Origin: Acanthaster planci
Lineage: Eukaryota; Echinodermata; Asteroidea; Valvatida; Acanthasteridae
Length of the DNA: 64,000 bases
NCBI RefSeq assembly: GCF_001949145.1
Contig: NW_019091552.1
Span: 535,078 to 599,077, forward strand
Direction: 5' to 3'
In this document: positions 27,101 to 38,590 of the stretch, piece after piece
Position numbering within the stretch: the first letter of the stretch is position 1
Layout of the letters: every line of letters begins with the position of its first letter
Notes under the pieces: generated by a model
What the model saw: only the letters and a program-made list of their open reading frames with translations
What the model was told of the DNA's origin: nothing
Databases searched by the model: none
Made by a program: the position numbers and the translations under genes

Positions 27101-30100
27101 GGACGTACATGTTGCATAATTAAAAAATAAAGGAAAACCTTCTGTAGAAAGCAAAGTGCTCAAAAAGGAGGTTTTTTCAGGCACTGGGGCCTCTCAAAAT
27201 TAAGTGTAAGCGATGGTACAACTCTTTAGAAAGTGAAGGGAGCATAAAATGTGTAGGGAGAAACATCCGACTTCGTTCTGGGTAAAAGAAAAAAACACAT
27301 CAAGAAGAGACTAACAAACCTTGTCCACTGGGGGCACTATTCAGTTCATCCATAGTGGAAGTGCAAGGGGAGAACTATTGAGCCAGCCAATTCTAGTAGG
27401 CCTGTGCCGGGTACCCGAGTACCCACCCGTTAATATAAAAACCCGGTTCCATTTTTTAAAGCTAGATACCCATTAAACAAATTCCAAGGATAAAATGTAT
27501 GTGAACTTTAATGCTGAAGGGTAAAATTGTTGAAAAATAACCATGTGTCAGAAATCATCATGCCGTGGTCATAACTCAGGGAAAGAGATTGATGGAGCTA
27601 CTTTTGTTACAAATTACATGTGAAGGTAACACTTTGTGTAAGAAAAATGTGGGGGAGATTCCCCTCTAATGTTTAGAACAATGTGCTGCTTCCTATGTAC
27701 GAAAAAAGAGCCCTGTTTCAGCACGTGGTTCACCAGGATTGTATGTAATATATACCAAAGAGTTCTTTATATTTCAAGGGTACCTGGGTACCCTGTATTG
27801 TCATAAATGGGTACCTGGTTCCAAAAACACGTGTCAACTCGCCCCTCAATTCTGGGTCAGCTGAGAGGTATTATAACCTGGTTCCCCTACATGTATTTGC
27901 TAAATTTTTAGCTCTGCTGCGCTTGAACATCCTACCAGCATAAGCCATCTATATTGGGCGTCAGATTCAATCAACCGTTGCTTCAAACTTTCAAGCTGTA
28001 CATAGAAATTACACTAAACTAAAGTCAGCTGAAGGTGATTGACTCTAAGTTGCTAGGGTGTGTGTGAAAGCATATTTGTATTGGAGGATTTAGCCCTGAT
28101 ACATTAGGTATAAAGCCATGGAATGGATCCTCATACTACTCGTGCATGCCGGGCAAAGTCAGCAAACTTAGGCTGCATCCGAATCTCTTGTCTAGAGCTA
28201 GGTCTAGGTCTTCGCTCCATTGAAAATGCGTGGAGATGCGCAGACAATAGACCTAGCCGTAGCTCTGGAAGTCCGTTTCGGACACGGCCGTACCCACTGG
28301 TGCTAACAGCTGATTGAAGTGAAATTGTGCCACTCTATAAAAAAAAAAAATTACATTGTAATCAGGGAGAGGTCGATTTTTTCATTCATTATCGTAATTA
28401 AATTTTCTTGTTCTTCACTGTTGTTTTTCCAGGGATGTGGTGCAAGAAATCATGGACCCTAATTTCCTTGAGCATGATTCGTAGTAAGTATTCCTTCATG
28501 CTGTTTTGTTTGGTCACAAAAATACATGCCGTGCTTTTAATAACGAATTTTACTGACGTGCAACTTCTTCATGGATAAACTGACTTTCTCGTGTCACTTC
28601 TCGTGAATGCCATTGCCAGTGGAAAAACACCCCACAAAGTCTTGCCCGACTCAGAATATAGTGCAGTTTGTCCTGAATTCCCAGTTGCATTCCTTAGGTT
28701 TCATTTCTGAGTCATGTCTTTTTACCATCCATTTCATAAATGGAACTATTAGGGAAGGGAAACATGGTTGATAAATGCATCGCCTGGCAGGAGAATCCAG
28801 CTATGAATTAATGCTGTTTTATTTGGCCTTCTAAGTCATTCCACCTCTTCAAAAAATTTTATCCGATATCACCATGTTACAAATTTGTCACAAGCCTAGC
28901 CTTTAGGATTTTTTCAATTAACTCTTTGCAGTCATTTTGACCTCAATTCTGTGAAAATTGAATTTACCATTTTTGTGCAGCGCCTATTTTTCTGAGATAG
29001 GTCAGCCCAAAATGTAGTTACTTTTCCACTGTTGTGTTCTATGCAAGCAGGCTGACACACATGTGGCTTTGAATTTCAAATGACCATAAAAACAAAACCA
29101 TTTGTTAGATTGAGTTGAAACTTGGCTTTTTTGTTACACAGAGTGTCTTTATATATGCATACTAAGTTTCAAAAGAATCGGGCATGGGACAGCCAAGTTT
29201 TCAGGGGGATGGTTGAGTTGAGTCCATCATGAGGCGGGCCCCATAAGTCCATCGCAAACCATCTGGCTGCAAGTCAAGTTACATGTTTTCAGGGAGATGG
29301 TTGAGTCCATCATGAGGCAGGCCCCANNNNNNNNNNNNNNNNNNNNNNNNNNNNNNNNNNNNNNNNNNNNNNNNNNNNNNNNNNNNNNNNNNNNNNNNNN
29401 NNNNNNNNNNNNNNNNNNNNNNNNNNNNNNNNNNNNNNNNNNNNNNNNNNNNNNNNNNNNNNNNNNNNNNNNNNNNNNNNNNNNNNNNNNNNNNNNNNNN
29501 NNNNNNNNNNNNNNNNNNNNNNNNNNNNNNNNNNNNNNNNNNNNNNNNNNNNNNNNNNNNNNNNNNNNNNNNNNNNNNNNNNNNNNNNNNNNNNNNNNNN
29601 NNNNNNNNNNNNNNNNNNNNNNNNNNNNNNNNNNNNNNNNNNNNNNNNNNNNNNNNNNNNNNNNNNNNNNNNNNNNNNNNNNNNNNNNNNNNNNNNNNNN
29701 NNNNNNNNNNNNNNNNNNNNNNNNNNNNNNNNNNNNNNNNNNNNNNNNNNNNNNNNNNNNNNNNNNNNNNNNNNNNNNNNNNNNNNNNNNNNNNNNNNNN
29801 NNNNNNNNNNNNNNNNNNNNNNNNNNNNNNNNNNNNNNNNNNNNNNNNNNNNNNNNNNNNNNNNNNNNNNNNNNNNNNNNNNNNNNNNNNNNNNNNNNNN
29901 NNNNNNNNNNNNNNNNNNNNNNNNNNNNNNNNNNNNNNNNNNNNNNNNNNNNNNNNNNNNNNNNNNNNNNNNNNNNNNNNNNNNNNNNNNNNNNNNNNNN
30001 NNNNNNNNNNNNNNNNNNNNNNNNNNNNNNNNNNNNNNNNNNNNNNNNNNNNNNNNNNNNNNNNNNNNNNNNNNNNNNNNNNNNNNNNNNNNNNNNNNNN

Positions 30101-33100
30101 NNNNNNNNNNNNNNNNNNNNNNNNNNNNNNNNNNNNNNNNNNNNNNNNNNNNNNNNNNNNNNNNNNNNNNNNNNNNNNNNNNNNNNNNNNNNNNNNNNNN
30201 NNNACATGCTGTTCAAGTGAACTGTGGCAAAGGTATTCTTTTGTCATTGTTCACCATTACTGGTTGGACTTGCTACTTTAATTGTAAATAGTCTTGAAAA
30301 AGTCTTGTAAATTGGGACTTGTGAATAGTCTTGAAAGGACTTGTGAATAATATTACTACAACTGTACTTTTGATGCCCATCAGCACCATGTTTTATCACT
30401 TGATGGACACCATGGAGCCGTGGTACCGGCACGGCATGCGGGAGGAGGGCGCCATTCACCGCAATGCCAGCTTCACCTCAGCCGAGCCCTTTGCCAAGCC
30501 CCAGGAGTGCTCACCTTCCTCCCCACTCATCAAGAAGCTCACCAAGATCCAGGACGTGGTGCTGAAGATGCACGACAGCGAGCTGCACATGCACCTGACC
30601 CGGCTCGACATTCAGCCTCAGATATTCGGAATGTAGGTCTCTGTGGACTGTTGGCCATAGAGTACCGAAGTGTGACGTCATTGTGAACCAGAAAGTGCAG
30701 TGCAAACGAATGGAGTACGCGCCCGTGTCGGTTCATGCGCTCATGCCTTTTACACACTAATTGTGCACATGACGTATTCACTTCGGTACTCCATTGTGAA
30801 TCGTCGACACAACCTGATAAAATGAGTAGCATGTCACCAGAACACAGTCAGAGACCTCTTAACCCCTTCATGGCTGGATTATTTTGACCGTGACTGNCAT
30901 CAACAGTATTTCCCCATTGACCAGAAATTCCAGCCAAAACATTTTATCCATGTGAAGAAGCATGCAGGCTGTAGTTGGAGTGAAATCACAGGGCAGATCT
31001 TGATTTTGAGGAAATTATCATTTCCTGTTGCAATCCAAAATGGTTGGAATGCAATTTTCCTGTCGGCGTTGCCATTATAGTGACCTTTCACTTCGTGTCT
31101 GTTTAATATTGGTTTCATTCCCGGTTTAGTCAGGATGTCGATTCACATGAAGAGCAGGAGTGCTCAGGTGACGGCAAAAAAGTTAAAAACCATCAGGGCA
31201 GCACTGCTAACATACTTACTGGCCCTCCCCCCAACCTTACCGTGCTTTTACAAGCTTTAGTTTTGAGCTAGGTTTGGGTTTTTTACACGTGGTTACGTAC
31301 CTGCAGAAATGTGATTGCTATAAAAAGTCAGGAGATAGGTAACATATTGTAACAGTGCGATCCCTTGCAAAGTGCCCCGTGCTGGGGGCTATGTATTCAA
31401 ATGTTTCCAGACATTGTAATAAGACAAGCACCTTGTAAGTATCTGTTATACTCTTCTGGATAATGTTTTACTTCGCCATTGCACAAATAAGCCGTTGGCG
31501 TTTTCTTACCTTTTGGGTGTCTGACTGAACAAGGAGCATCTTTCTTTATTGATTAAGAATTATATAACTTAGTAAAATATCAGAAAGGATGAATATGTAC
31601 CTCCTATGTGTCAGTTCTAATCTTTTCCGATGCTGAAATTCTCAATGCTCTTCCATTTAGACGATGGGTGAGGTTATTGTTTGGCCGTGAGTTCACCTTG
31701 CAAGACCTCCTTGTCCTGTGGGATACGATATTTGCGGACAGTGTCACGCTGGACCTCATCGACTACATCTTTGTCGCCATGCTGATCCTTGTCAGGGAGC
31801 TGTGTGAGTTTAAATCCAATTCAGTTCTGCGGCTAGGAGTCCCTTAAAGTAAAGGAAAGTTGACATGAAATTTACGCTTTAATCAGGCATGGGAATATTT
31901 CCTGTTTAACCGGAATTCCGTTTTTTTTCCCTTCAAATTTGTGGTCTTCGAGTTCAGTGTAAAACCGGAATAAAATTTAGGGGGGAAGTAAAGGGGGGGG
32001 TAAATGTTGGTTGACTACGCGGCCCTCAAAATTTCCCTAATTCCCCGTAAAATTTGTACGTTGAAATAATTTGATTCACACATTGCTTCAGGACAGTATA
32101 AGCAATGCCCTTCGAAATGTATGTAGGAAACGAGGAATGAATTTCGCAGATTGCCACAAACCTAAATTCTCTTTACGTAGCCAAAGGAGGGAACCATTGA
32201 CAAGTGCAGTCGCTCACGCTTCGCGATCGCATGAATGCCCTGTGTCACATGAAAATCCGACTCCGATAAAAATCAGACCCTTACCTGTTATTGGTTAATT
32301 CCTCTCACATGACTGGCCATTCTCCTAATTATCATACGTACATGTATGCATGCCCATTACTCCTAATGGGTCCTTGTTTCATAGCGACGTACGTCCATGG
32401 CAGCGCTGCTGCGTGGCCATGTGTGAACTGGCTTTTGGAAATTGGTACAAGTACAAGTACGTATACAAATCCACATGCAGTCAGAGAAAAAATTGAAATC
32501 ATGGCGGAAGGAAAGAAGTTTGTTGAGCGTGGGGCTGCCGATCCGAAAGAGATTGACAAATCAGTAAAACACAAGTGGAATTGGTCATGGTACGACAAAT
32601 TGTTACTGGCTAAAATGGAAGATGAGCACGTGGTGGGTGACTGCTTTTACAAGCTTTACAATCCTGGAGAAGCATGGTGCGAGTGGTGTTGTATTCGTAT
32701 CAAGTACGGCAGGCCTCCTTCCAGAGCTAAAGTATTGATACAGCATGCAGCCAGGTACGATAAACACCGCAAACACTTCCATGAGGGCTGGGCAGAATGC
32801 ACTGGAATGCCTAGCTGCAAAAAGAAAGAAGATGTCAAATCAACATCCTTACATTTAAACGGCCATTTCAGGTTTTACGAGTCCAATTGAAAAAAAAAAT
32901 TAAGAGTAATTTAAAAATAATGAGAAATATCCTTACCAGTTGAGAAGATTTTGCTTCAATAAATTAGAGGAAAAGGGGCCATGAATTGCCTCAGATTGCA
33001 CCACAGAGCATCTACAATCCAACGTTTTCCTGGGGCCCGCCCTTAAGCGGGCCCCGGACCCCAAGCCGTAAGGGCTTTGTGCTCAGCGCTCGCAATAGTC

Positions 33101-36100
33101 TCCCGTGATAAAATTCATCACAAATTATTTTCAGATTTTTTCTTCATGCCCATTCACGTGCCTGTTTAATGCGATTGGCCCGGTAGTCTGATACATGCTT
33201 ATTTATGACCCACTGTGCTCAAAGTTGTCTGTAGAGGGTTTGCATGGCTGCCATCTTGCAGGCCAGTGCTTTTGTTCCACTGTGTTTGCACAAAGGAGGT
33301 TTCCCTGAGGAACAAAAGAGCTGCTCTGCAAAATGGCCAGCCCGCAAAGCCTCTGTAGTCGTTGAGATCATACAGTGGGCCCACACCTTCATTTTTTTGT
33401 ATGTGAGAGGCCATCATAGATTGTACCATACTTTGGGCTTGAACCAGTTGCATCTTTAATATATGAGGAAGTGAGAAAGGAAACATGAAAAATATGCAAT
33501 CGTGCATTGGATCAAGAAGTTTAAAAAGGTTTGCCATTTCCTGGAAATTATCATTACTTGTGCTTAATCTACAAATCTGAAAATATGTTTGTAATGATTG
33601 GGCTTACCAAATTGGTCCTTGTGTCAGAATCTAATTCCAGAATATTTGTGTCTTTTTCGGGGGTCCCTATAGCAACCATTTAAATCTTGAAAAGGTTAAA
33701 ATCCACTGCCCATTGCTTCTTCTTTACTGTGGCTCTTTTGTTAATCTGCAGTGTTATCGGGAGACTATGCAGACTGCATGTCACTATTAATGCGATTCCC
33801 AATGGTCGGTGATGTACGTTGTCTGGTCGATAAAGCCCTGCATCTCAGAGACCCCAAGGTAGAGAACGATTTTTCCTTTTTATTTTTGTAACTGGTTTGG
33901 TTGTGGTGTATGAGGGTATTCATAAGAAATGGCAGTTGTCCACAAATGATGTCCAGATAACCTTTACCCTCCCAGATACCTCAAAATCCCCAGAAAGTTT
34001 TAAGAATTTTGAAGGATTGAAGTAGGTAGAGGCTATCCTCTGTTTCTTCACATGGGGCTTGACGCCCCCTTTGAAGTTTTAGCGGACAACCTTGGGGGGG
34101 CCTGATCTCAGAATCGAGGTCTTAGTTATTAAACACTGACCCTCCCAGATCTTTGGTGATGCTCTATAAAGTTGGAGAACTTTCAGGGGACTGAAGATGG
34201 TGGGTGTCTAGCCACTGTTGCTTCGCATGGGGCTTGATGTCCCTTAATGAAGCTCAGACTAGGAAGAGCGCGGCATTTGTTCCTGCACAATGGAGAATTT
34301 CTTTGACGATATTGGAAGGGTCCTAGCAACAGTTGTCATAAGATGTGTAATCCTTGGGATTCTGTTCTGCTCTGTATTAAATTCGCCATCCTTACCATTG
34401 ATATTCGGATCTTTTGTCTCATCCATCAAAGGGAAGCTTGTAGAGCGTGCATTACTGTAACAGGCAGTTCCCCCCACTTTTCCAGAAATTCCCCCGACCG
34501 CCCAACTACCAGTTCCAAATCTTGCAGCACAGCGATGCAGGTGTTGTCATACCATCCAGCGCCCGGTCGCCACGGAGACAGTATGCCAACGGTGCGGTCT
34601 TTTCCGGATCCTCGGCCAACACCAACCCAAGTGGAACGCTGAGGAATAAGAAAGCGTCCGTGATGACCTCAGGTCTGAGCGGGTTGAAGAGAATTGCCAA
34701 CAAAGGGAAGCAAAACGAAGGTAACATCCTTATCTTGTCAAACCTCCATCGAGTAAAAGTCAAATAATGTTTCCACATTTACCCTGAACCATAACCATCC
34801 AGGTGCTGTTAGTGTATAATCACATGAGTCTTCCTGCATTCGGCATGGTAAAGATTAAATTTCCACTTAAGTGGACAAAATCTTAAGAAGTGTTCTTGTG
34901 TATAAAGTTCTCTGGTGACTTTCATTGCTTTTGTTTGTCACAAAATCTTGAGATTATTCACATTACATATACCAAACCTAGTCTAGTATAGCTCTTGCTG
35001 TGAATAGTTCTTTGATAAGAATGCTCAGTAGAGTACATTTTAAGGCCAGTAAACAATACAGTTACCAAACTTGGGGCGTAAAAACCTGAACTGTATTTGT
35101 TTTTGTCTGAAAGGGATTCAGAACATCTGAATTCACTACAGTTTAAGGAAGTTGTTTTGAGCATTCTAAAAACTTTTAACAAGTGATTTCTTTTGGTTTT
35201 GTGCGTGAAACTGCATTTTTACAAGCAGATAAGGAGTCTGCGCAGGGGCCCTCCCATCCCCTGGCATCACCAGCCGACGTCGTGTCGGAGGTCAAGTCTC
35301 GGCCCCTCAAGGTCAAAACAATAAGCCCGCAGCAGGAGACCAACATGCAGTCATTCACCTCGGATGGCATCGCAGGGCTGACTAGCAACGCCCAGGCCCC
35401 AAAGAAAGATAACCTGGGGGGCCTCTTCTCCAAATCGAGGTCTGCTGGAAAGAAGAACCAGCAGAAAGAGGTATTGAGAGTTAAGGAGTTTTTCTTTCAA
35501 TGAGTTCATTTTGTACATGCCAGCGATCAACCATTTGTCATTGGGTTACCTTGTTCCTAGCTTCCAAGCCTTTGCAGCCAGTCTCCATTAATAGACTGAT
35601 TGCGCCCGCTAAGTCACGTGAATTATAGTGGGTTAAATATCAACAAACACGGTGTCCACCATAAGGAATGTGTTTCATTTGTATCATTTACCAGAACGAA
35701 AGCTGACAGTAGGTACCGTACACAGACTACTGATGTGCTGGGCACTGTAATTAGCTTTATTTGTAAAACAACACTCAAAACACACTTTGCTATGGGAGTG
35801 ATACTCACTATAGGTCACTTGATTTAGCAGCGCATTTGATCTGTTAGTTTCAGTCAACAAGGAGTAGTCTTGATCAGACTTGCAGATTGTTTGGGCCTTA
35901 CCTCAGTTTGGTTTGAAGCCACTGGAAATAAGAAAACAGCTCAAAACCAACAAACTGTATGTCAGTACCATCTACTGTTGGGATTTTATTTTGTACCGGA
36001 GGGTTTTTTGGGGGGTTAGCTGATTAATCAAGGTTTGGTTATTTTCATTTACAAGTGACCACCTTGGATAGTAGAGTTGTTCTCAGTCCTCAAGCCTTGA

Positions 36101-38590
36101 CAGCAAGTGTTAAATGATTAGTTGGAGTTTCAGATCATGAGGACCTTACCCAAGTTTAATTGAAGCCACCTAACCAGAAAGAAAACTGCTGAAGCCTTTG
36201 CTGTTTGGGCTGTTGCCAACAGCTGTTGTATTGATATGTAGAGATTTTGCTGCCAAGGATAGTTTGAGTTCAAAGAAATTAGTAATGTTACTAGTGTCTA
36301 GGTATAATTAAAAAAATCTGTCAAGCATACAATTCCAGTCAGATTTAAGTTGGAATCCAAGATGTTGGTCATTTAGTTCCTTGTCGGTGATTGGCCCACA
36401 ATGATGAGATGTTCTGATGATTTTTTTTTTGTCTGCCATGCAGCAAGAGATGGACTTCCACAACCAAGTGGCCTTCTTGCAAGGCAAGATGAACGACGTC
36501 CAGAACATGTGCCGGTACTGTGCCACCAAAATGGAGGCTCACCTCAGTGAGTTGTAGCTGTCTGTGCCAGATGCAAATGCAATGGGCGTAGTGTTGTGAC
36601 GGCGTTGGCTAAAACAGTGTTCCTCTCTTTTTGAGTTTTGACGAAAACGCAGGCTGGGCTGAAAGGAATGCACAAAACAAAACGTTGTGGCAGCGTGATA
36701 TTTGACCAACTTCAGCTGCGCATAAATAGGCCACGTTGTTCAAGACTGCATGTGTGATACTTGAATCACACATGTAGAATGAAGTTGTTGCATGAAATAC
36801 TGACGGCGTAATGATGCACGTTTGTCTTGCAGAATAACATACACAGAAACTGAACTAGTCACATCTGTGAATGCCTACATTTGGTTTCTGTTTCTCAAAC
36901 CTCAACTTGTGCATGAAAGACTGGTTAAACTGCACGATGCAGAAATTGGCTTAAAAAGTGGATTTCTCAAACTTCATCGATTGCTGTGAAGTAGTGAAAT
37001 AGTATTCCCAGCCAAAAGTGGTCTGAAAATCCCCAGATAACAATATAGCTCATCTGCTTGTCTGGGTGACTTTCTTTCGACAGTGCAAATCCAGGATGAG
37101 ATGGTCAAACTCAAGCTGACTCAAGAAGATGAACTCCTCTTAGCTGTGGCAGGGCTCAAGCAGGTTAGTTCACGTGTGTCTCATCCCGGCAAAGAGAGCT
37201 ATAAGCTGTAAGATGCACCGTGTATGCATTGGTAAACCTGAGGCGAACACGCAAGCCACAAGCCTTCAGACCCTTTTGGTCAAAGGTAGATGTATTCAAT
37301 CTGCCTACCTCCCAGCATGTTGCCACTGCATGGCTTGACGGATCTAGAACTACTCTTTAGTTAGAGACCTACAAACATGTCTTAGAAATGATGCAGTGGA
37401 GTCAATAGAAACTATTACTTGATATGTTCACCCAAGTAATGTCCAATTTATTAAAAGATGCAGAAGTGCATTATCCATCAAAACAGAGCAGAGTATGCCC
37501 TTTTTAACACGTAAACTAGTAAGTAGCAGAAGGTACCTAAGACTCATTTTGAGGGATCTGGTCGTGCTGGAGACTTCATTTGATCAGTTAGAAATGTTGC
37601 AGGAAATGCCAACTAAGGACTTGAAAATGTCAGTGGGAAGTATAACAGGTGGGTTCCACCGCGTTTTCCCGCTGTGCCCAGTATATCTTTTGATGCAGCC
37701 CAAACCATGCAGTGCTACATCAAAGCTGCACTAAATCGGAGTTAAGAATTGTGATTTTGTACCTCAAATAGCACGAACTCTTGTAAATTCTTCTCGCCTA
37801 CGTAATGCAGACTTGACGGGCGGTGACGGTCAACAACTTGATGTAGCTGTGTTTTAACATTTGATTGATCAGTTAGCCGTGTGTCTACAAGTCGCCTGCT
37901 TCTATTTGTTGATTCAGGGACCAGTCAGAGTACCAACCAGAATTCTGTTCTGACTGTTTGTGACTAGCCTTTGTATAAAGTGTAGAAGGGGGAAGTGAAT
38001 GGAAGTGTTTGACTGTCAGTGATTGTTGCAACTAAACAGAGGTTTAACTTGAGATACGACCACGAAAATAGATTGAGATCCATCTATGGAGAAGCACTGT
38101 ATTATTCCTGTTAAATCATTTTTTAAATCACCCCATCATACCTGTTGTAAACTTGTAACCTTACCAGAGAAGGTCCCTTGTGAAAAAAAAAATCACGTGT
38201 GATTTCTTGCAGGTCAAAGACATTCTTAATGGAACGCTGAAATTTGCCCAAGGGATGGAGGAACAGGAAGACCTGATTATGAACGACGACTACTATGGCA
38301 AAGAGGAGCTCACCCCTTCCCCACCTGTCAGCAAAATGGACTTGTCGCCGGAGTCGGAGCCGGACAGCAACGGGAGCCAGCCTAAGGTGATGGAACTGGA
38401 GGAGCTGTCGCCTGACGTCGGCAGCAGCAGCAGCAGTGCCGATTCGGACCCTCGGCCAGAGACAACCCCGGCTGTCAGCCTGAACACCAGCGAGTGCAAT
38501 AACAACCTGGGCGTGCCTGCCACCAGCGAGACTGACAACCCGAGGCCTAGGGCAGGGAAAGATCAGGCTCTGGCTGTGGTGGGCCATTAA
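12076..38590 (+). CDS. TBC1D5: TBC1 domain family member 5, Rab GTPase-activating protein (15 exons)
   Basis: Exons: 12076-12160, 17105-17288, 19155-19263, 20436-20606, 21065-21235, 23559-23647, 28433-28483, 30384-30632, 31661-31803, 33752-33858, 34486-34720, 35229-35470, 36444-36546, 37084-37163, 38213-38590; 2397 nt, 798 aa, close to the ~795 aa vertebrate protein. All junctions are GT-AG and phases close. Identity is firm: SSRFRSVCWR, NNPLSQDE, RWVRLLFGREF and the C-terminal FLQGKMND block follow TBC1D5 in order. Catalytic features: IxxDxxR (Asp202, Arg205) with Arg the arginine finger, and Tyr238-Lys-Gln240, the glutamine finger. A LIR motif WVRL (93-96) matches the LC3/GABARAP-binding site of the vertebrate protein. 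TBC1D5 inactivates Rab7 with retromer (VPS29/VPS35) on late endosomes and links to autophagy. Residues 454-612 are low-complexity, followed by a coiled-coil-like helix (about 613-680) and a Ser/Asp-rich tail. Confidence 0.95.
14964..15222. repeat. Foldback/MITE-like element, ~259 bp
   Basis: Termini are inverted: left CCAAATAGGTCACTTGGGAG and onward (14964-14986), right the reverse complement with a few mismatches and one extra base (15199-15222); GGTCACTTGRGAGACA is shared. Inside is a perfect 12-bp hairpin, CATTAGGGAGAC (15007-15018) against 15024-15035, loop ATCAA. No coding capacity of its own. Target duplication not resolved by eye. Confidence 0.6.
15867..15994. repeat. Foldback family A, copy 1
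   Basis: Near-palindromic ~128-bp element. The left arm begins GTAGAGGC and contains GCCATCTTGCAGGTCAG; the right arm is its imperfect reverse complement, containing CTGACCTACAGGATGGC and ending CCCTCTGTAC. Arms span about 50 bp each with a central loop near GGAACCCTCC. The same family recurs at 33230-33357 and 55992-56128. Confidence 0.7.
17991..18018. repeat. Short perfect hairpin, 10-bp stem
   Basis: GCATATAGTG and CACTATATGC flank an 8-nt loop in a TBC1D5 intron. Too short for a microRNA precursor; recorded as an isolated inverted repeat. Confidence 0.4.
18791..18966. repeat. Long foldback element with perfect central palindrome
   Basis: About 176 bp that folds on itself almost completely. 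Left arm AATACGGG...GTGCGCCTCCAAGAG...TTGGCCAAT, right arm the same words inverted (ATTGGCC, CTCTTGGAGGCGCAC, CCGTATT). The centre is a perfect 16-bp palindrome CCAAATGCGCATTTGG (18874-18889). Arms of roughly 75 bp have scattered mismatches and small indels. Best read as a non-autonomous foldback DNA transposon in the TBC1D5 intron just upstream of the LIR exon. Confidence 0.75.
23648..28432 (+). other. TBC1D5 intron 6, mostly repeat-derived
   Basis: Contains a degenerate recurrence of the phrase CACAAAATCCAAC between about 24140 and 24490, a foldback at 26847-27101 and a weaker inverted pair near 28173-28275 (TAGAGCTA against CAGAGCTA contexts). A 54-codon minus-strand ORF (24945-25109) and a 116-codon one (26142-26492) have no recognisable domain. 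Confidence 0.45.
26847..27101. repeat. Foldback/MITE-like element, ~255 bp, 44-bp terminal inverted repeats
   Basis: Left terminus CATGTGACCCACTCTGTGAA continues to GCTAGAGCC (26847-26890). Right terminus GGCTCTGGCGACC continues to GGGTCACATG (27058-27101). The two are reverse complements at about 40 of 44 positions. The AT-rich interior lacks an ORF. Confidence 0.7.
29197..29326. repeat. Partial tandem repeat bordering the assembly gap
   Basis: The phrase GTTTTCAGGG, GATGGTTGAG, GTCCATCATGAGGC, GGGCCCCA occurs at 29197 and again at 29285, an ~88-bp period, with the second copy running into the Ns. The first copy has an extra TTGAG. Confidence 0.65.
29327..30203. other. Assembly gap (877 N)
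   Basis: Run of N within the TBC1D5 intron between the exons at 28433-28483 and 30384-30632. The coding phase across it is intact (phase 2 to TA+C = Tyr), so no exon needs to be missing. ORFs spanning it are artefacts. Single Ns also occur at 30898, 46805 and 48323. Confidence 0.98.
30660..30791. repeat. Short MITE-like element, ~132 bp
   Basis: Inverted termini GAGTACCGAAGTGTGACGTCA (30660-30680, 21 bases with two mismatches) and TGACGTATTCACTTCGGTACTC (30770-30791). It lies only about 27 bp past the donor of the TBC1D5 exon ending at 30632. No internal ORF. Confidence 0.6.
32501..32890 (+). CDS. Intronic ORF with BED/TTF-like zinc finger (129 aa)
   Basis: ATG in good context (AATCATGGCG), TGA at 32888. 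Within the TBC1D5 intron 31804-33751, same strand. Residues 60-89 give C-x2-C-x18-H-x6-H (Cys60, Cys63, His82, His89), preceded by a tryptophan-rich stretch (Trp26, 28, 30), the general layout of BED- or TTF-type fingers found at the N-terminus of hAT-like transposases and their domesticated relatives. The product stops soon after the finger, and no catalytic domain follows before the next TBC1D5 exon. Likely a transposase-derived remnant or a small retained gene. I do not recognise a specific family. Confidence 0.45.
   Translation: MAEGKKFVERGAADPKEIDKSVKHKWNWSWYDKLLLAKMEDEHVVGDCFYKLYNPGEAWCEWCCIRIKYGRPPSRAKVLIQHAARYDKHRKHFHEGWAECTGMPSCKKKEDVKSTSLHLNGHFRFYESN
33032..33055. repeat. Perfect GC-rich hairpin
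   Basis: GGGGCCCGC and GCGGGCCCC flank CCTTAA, a perfect 9-bp GC-only stem in AT-rich intron DNA, followed by GGACCCC and GGGCTTTGTGCTCAGCGCTC. The composition contrast suggests one end of an interspersed repeat. Confidence 0.45.
33230..33357. repeat. Foldback family A, copy 2
   Basis: Left arm TGTAGAGGGTTTGCATGGCT and onward (CCATCTTGCAGGCCAG, CTTTTGTTCC), loop near GCACAAAGGAGG, right arm with GGAACAAAAG, CTCTGCAAAATGGCCAG and ending CCTCTGTA. Same arm sequence as 15867-15994. In the TBC1D5 intron between 31803 and 33752. Confidence 0.7.
35590..35847. repeat. Foldback/MITE-like element, ~258 bp
   Basis: Left terminus includes TGCGCCCGCTAAGTCACGTG then TATAGTGGGT (35601-35633). Right terminus has ACTCACTATAGGTCACTTGA then GCAGCGCA (from 35803), the reverse complement with several mismatches; homology extends outward a further ~12 bases on each side. 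In the TBC1D5 intron after the exon ending at 35470. Confidence 0.6.

Larger units (their letters stand above)
19155..33858 (+). other. TBC1D5: TBC (Rab-GAP) domain of TBC1D5, eight exons
   Basis: The exons at 19155, 20436, 21065, 23559, 28433, 30384, 31661 and 33752 together encode residues about 90-453. Landmarks: LIR core WVRL, LRSSRFRSVCW (domain entry), DVKRTFPE (Arg finger), YKQGMHEVLAPL (Gln finger), then RWVRLLFGREF and DYIFVAMLILVREL helices. The exon at 21065-21235 ends exactly after the YKQ motif, so the glutamine-finger motif is split from GMHE by an intron of more than 2 kb. Confidence 0.9.

Noticed and set aside
29227-30247. Three ORFs of over 300 codons across 29.2-30.2 kb
   Set aside because: They are translations of the N run; only a few dozen real codons remain.
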